A stretch of DNA of 7,689 bases from an uncultured Brachyspira sp. (GTDB lineage Bacteria; Spirochaetota; Brachyspiria; Brachyspirales; Brachyspiraceae), in the NCBI GenBank assembly GCA_934725525.1, contig CAKVCG010000079.1, positions 1-7,689 of the forward strand, in the 5' to 3' direction. Positions 6,781 to 7,689 of this stretch are shown here, one piece after another. Positions within the stretch are counted from its first letter, which is position 1. Each line of letters starts with the position of its first letter. Both the position numbers and the translations under genes were made by a program. Below the pieces are notes generated by a model, which worked only from the letters and a program-made list of their open reading frames with translations, was not told the DNA's origin and made no database searches.

Positions 6781-7350
6781 TTATATTCTTATAACAGCGG
6801 AAGCGTTAGCCATAGCTTCTATTATTCCAAGCATATTCGTTTGCTCTTCAACTTTTATATCGTTAAGTTCGTAGAATTTTACGCAAGTTCCGCAGAAAAA
6901 TATTTTTATTCCCGCATCTCTCAATTCTTGAAGCAAAGTTTTATAAGGCTCTTCGACTCCCAAAAAAACTCCGCTATTATAACAATATAAAGCTTCGGGT
7001 TTCGGATTAGCGTCTTTCAAAGCTCCTAAACATGCTTTTAATAATAATTCGCCCAATTCTTCATTTCCATGTCCCATAAATTTTTTATCGGCTACGGCAA
7101 TTACTGGACCTGAAGATTTTTCAAAGTTTTCATTTGAAGATAAATCTTTATTCTTTTTAATTTTGAAATTCATTCCTTCGTTTGTATAAGTTATTCCGTT
7201 ATTTTTAAGAAAATCCGTTATATTATGAAACGCGACTTCATCGTCTATAAGAACTTCTATCTCGTCTCCAATATTTGCATTCGTTAATGCGGTTTTAGTT
7301 AAAATTAAAGGTTTAGGACATGGAATTCCTTTAGCGTCTATAGTTTTCAT
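6781..7350 (-). CDS. yedF: YedF-family sulfurtransferase-like / selenium metabolism protein (TusA domain + DsrE-like domain)
   Basis: This 189-residue protein has two domains. Residues 1-68 form a TusA/SirA domain with the persulfide-carrying motif CPKP (Cys11-Pro14) after MKTIDAKGIP. After a polar linker (68-82), residues 83-189 form a DsrE-like domain: AVADKKFMGHGNEELGELLL, then LYCYNSGVFLGVEE (Cys123), then FFCGTCVKFYEL (Cys153, Cys156), with Cys107 also present. This is the arrangement of the TIGR03527 YedF family, linked to selenium metabolism by co-occurrence with selD. It likely receives or hands on sulfur or selenium. It is the first gene of a four-gene operon. GAGGA 6 nt before ATG supports the start. 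No selD, selenophosphate synthase or other selenium marker lies in the window, so sulfur versus selenium is open. Confidence 0.9.
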   Translation of the reverse strand: MKTIDAKGIPCPKPLILTKTALTNANIGDEIEVLIDDEVAFHNITDFLKNNGITYTNEGMNFKIKKNKDLSSNENFEKSSGPVIAVADKKFMGHGNEELGELLLKACLGALKDANPKPEALYCYNSGVFLGVEEPYKTLLQELRDAGIKIFFCGTCVKFYELNDIKVEEQTNMLGIIEAMANASAVIRI

Positions 7351-7400
7351 AAAAAATCCTCGATTTAAATTTTTTAATAAATAAATTTTTAATAATCAAA

Positions 7401-7428
7401 ATAATATATCAAAATAATTTTCTGTCAA
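7401..7428 (-). promoter_or_regulatory. Sigma-70 promoter for the yedF operon
   Basis: On the minus strand, TTGACA (7428-7423) and TATTAT (7406-7401) are separated by 16 bp. Predicted transcription begins near 7394, giving a leader of about 44 nt, too short and too A/T-rich for a riboswitch. This is the only good leftward promoter seen for the four genes down to 2966. Confidence 0.65.
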
Positions 7429-7470
7429 ATAAATATAAAAAATAATTCATATAGCTAAAAATATTTTTTA

Positions 7471-7479
7471 TGCTATAAT
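7471..7479 (+). promoter_or_regulatory. Extended -10 promoter for the heavy-metal-domain gene
   Basis: TGCTATAAT is a perfect extended -10 element (TGnTATAAT). No good -35 hexamer lies 16-18 bp upstream, which is typical of extended -10 promoters. Transcription should start near 7486, within an inverted repeat that overlaps this box. Confidence 0.65.
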
Positions 7480-7503
7480 TGTTAGATAAGTTTAACAATT
7501 ATA
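7474..7503. promoter_or_regulatory. Perfect 11-bp inverted repeat overlapping the -10 box; candidate repressor operator
   Basis: TATAATTGTTA (7474-7484) is followed after 8 bp by its exact reverse complement TAACAATTATA (7493-7503). The left arm contains the -10 hexamer and the repeat covers the expected transcription start, so a bound dimer would block initiation. It does not match the CopY box TACAnnTGTA. The gene downstream suggests a metal-responsive regulator, but which one is unknown. It could also fold as an RNA hairpin only if transcription began upstream of it. Confidence 0.5.
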
Positions 7504-7527
7504 AAAAATTATTTTTGGAGATACAAA

Positions 7528-7689
7528 ATGAAAATGACATTAAGAATAGGCGGAATGCATTGCGCCGCATGTTCGAGAGCGGTTGAAAGAGCTTTAAAAA
7601 AAACGGAAGGAGTAAAAGAGGCAAATGTAAATATAGCGACAGAAAAAGCCGTTTTGGTATTTGACGATAAAAAATTAAAATATAAAGAT
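7528..7689 (+). CDS. Heavy-metal-associated domain protein, probable N-terminus of a CopA-type copper P-type ATPase (3' end outside window)
   Basis: The first 54 residues are visible. They form the beginning of an HMA domain: MKMTLRIGGMHCAACSRAVE, with the metal-binding GMHCAAC (Cys12, Cys15), then helix RALKKTEGVKEANVN and strand IATEKAVLVFDD. HMA domains bind Cu(I) or other soft metals through the two cysteines. At the start of a long ORF this usually means a copper-exporting P1B ATPase in the inner membrane; a stand-alone CopZ-like chaperone cannot be excluded because the rest is cut off. GGAG about 8 nt before ATG 7528 supports this start; ATG 7534 is a less well placed alternative. It is transcribed divergently from yedF and has an inverted repeat in its promoter. 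Confidence 0.8.
   Translation, partial: MKMTLRIGGMHCAACSRAVERALKKTEGVKEANVNIATEKAVLVFDDKKLKYKD

Noticed and set aside
7351..7394. Riboswitch in the yedF leader
   Set aside because: The predicted leader is about 44 nt of nearly pure A/T, with no room for an aptamer and no conserved G+C elements.

Overview
The window is AT-rich, with A/T-ending codons and UGA used as a stop. Its gene content (paired cyclic-nucleotide-binding proteins, a CDP-glycerol-type surface polysaccharide enzyme, selenium/sulfur genes, a fused radical SAM-DUF2344 protein) suggests an anaerobic host-associated spirochaete, most likely Brachyspira. That assignment rests on style and content, not on a search.

Layout, left to right. 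(1) Positions 1-1288, minus strand: a glycerophosphotransferase / surface-glycan gene that runs off the left edge. (2) Positions 1289-1666: a 378-bp divergent control region. It holds a consensus sigma-70 promoter for the leftward gene, a roughly 215-nt leader, a tiny leader ORF, and eight copies of a 5-bp repeat lying inside that ORF. A second promoter faces the rightward genes. (3) Positions 1667-2929, plus strand: two tandem cyclic-nucleotide-binding-domain proteins, one with a degenerate ligand pocket and one with a canonical pocket plus a C-terminal winged-helix-like region. (4) Positions 2966-7350, minus strand: a tight four-gene operon read right to left: yedF-like (TusA + DsrE-like), class V cysteine desulfurase, DUF3343 Se/S-carrier-like protein, and a radical SAM-DUF2344 fusion. 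(5) Positions 7351-7527: a second divergent promoter region, with a perfect 11-bp inverted repeat overlapping the rightward -10 box. (6) Positions 7528-7689, plus strand: the start of a heavy-metal-associated (GMHCAAC) protein, probably a CopA-type copper ATPase.

The yedF-desulfurase-DUF3343 genes form a coherent set for taking sulfur or selenium from cysteine/selenocysteine and passing it along as persulfide or perselenide. The radical SAM gene starts 3 bp after DUF3343 stops, so an uncharacterised radical SAM enzyme is wired to this relay. The most striking feature is the 5-bp repeat in the glycan-gene leader. In the present copy number the leader ORF stops early. Loss of one unit (or gain of two) would join its only start codon to a 42-codon open frame whose TGA overlaps the ATG of the glycan gene. 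This looks like a phase-variable, translationally coupled switch.
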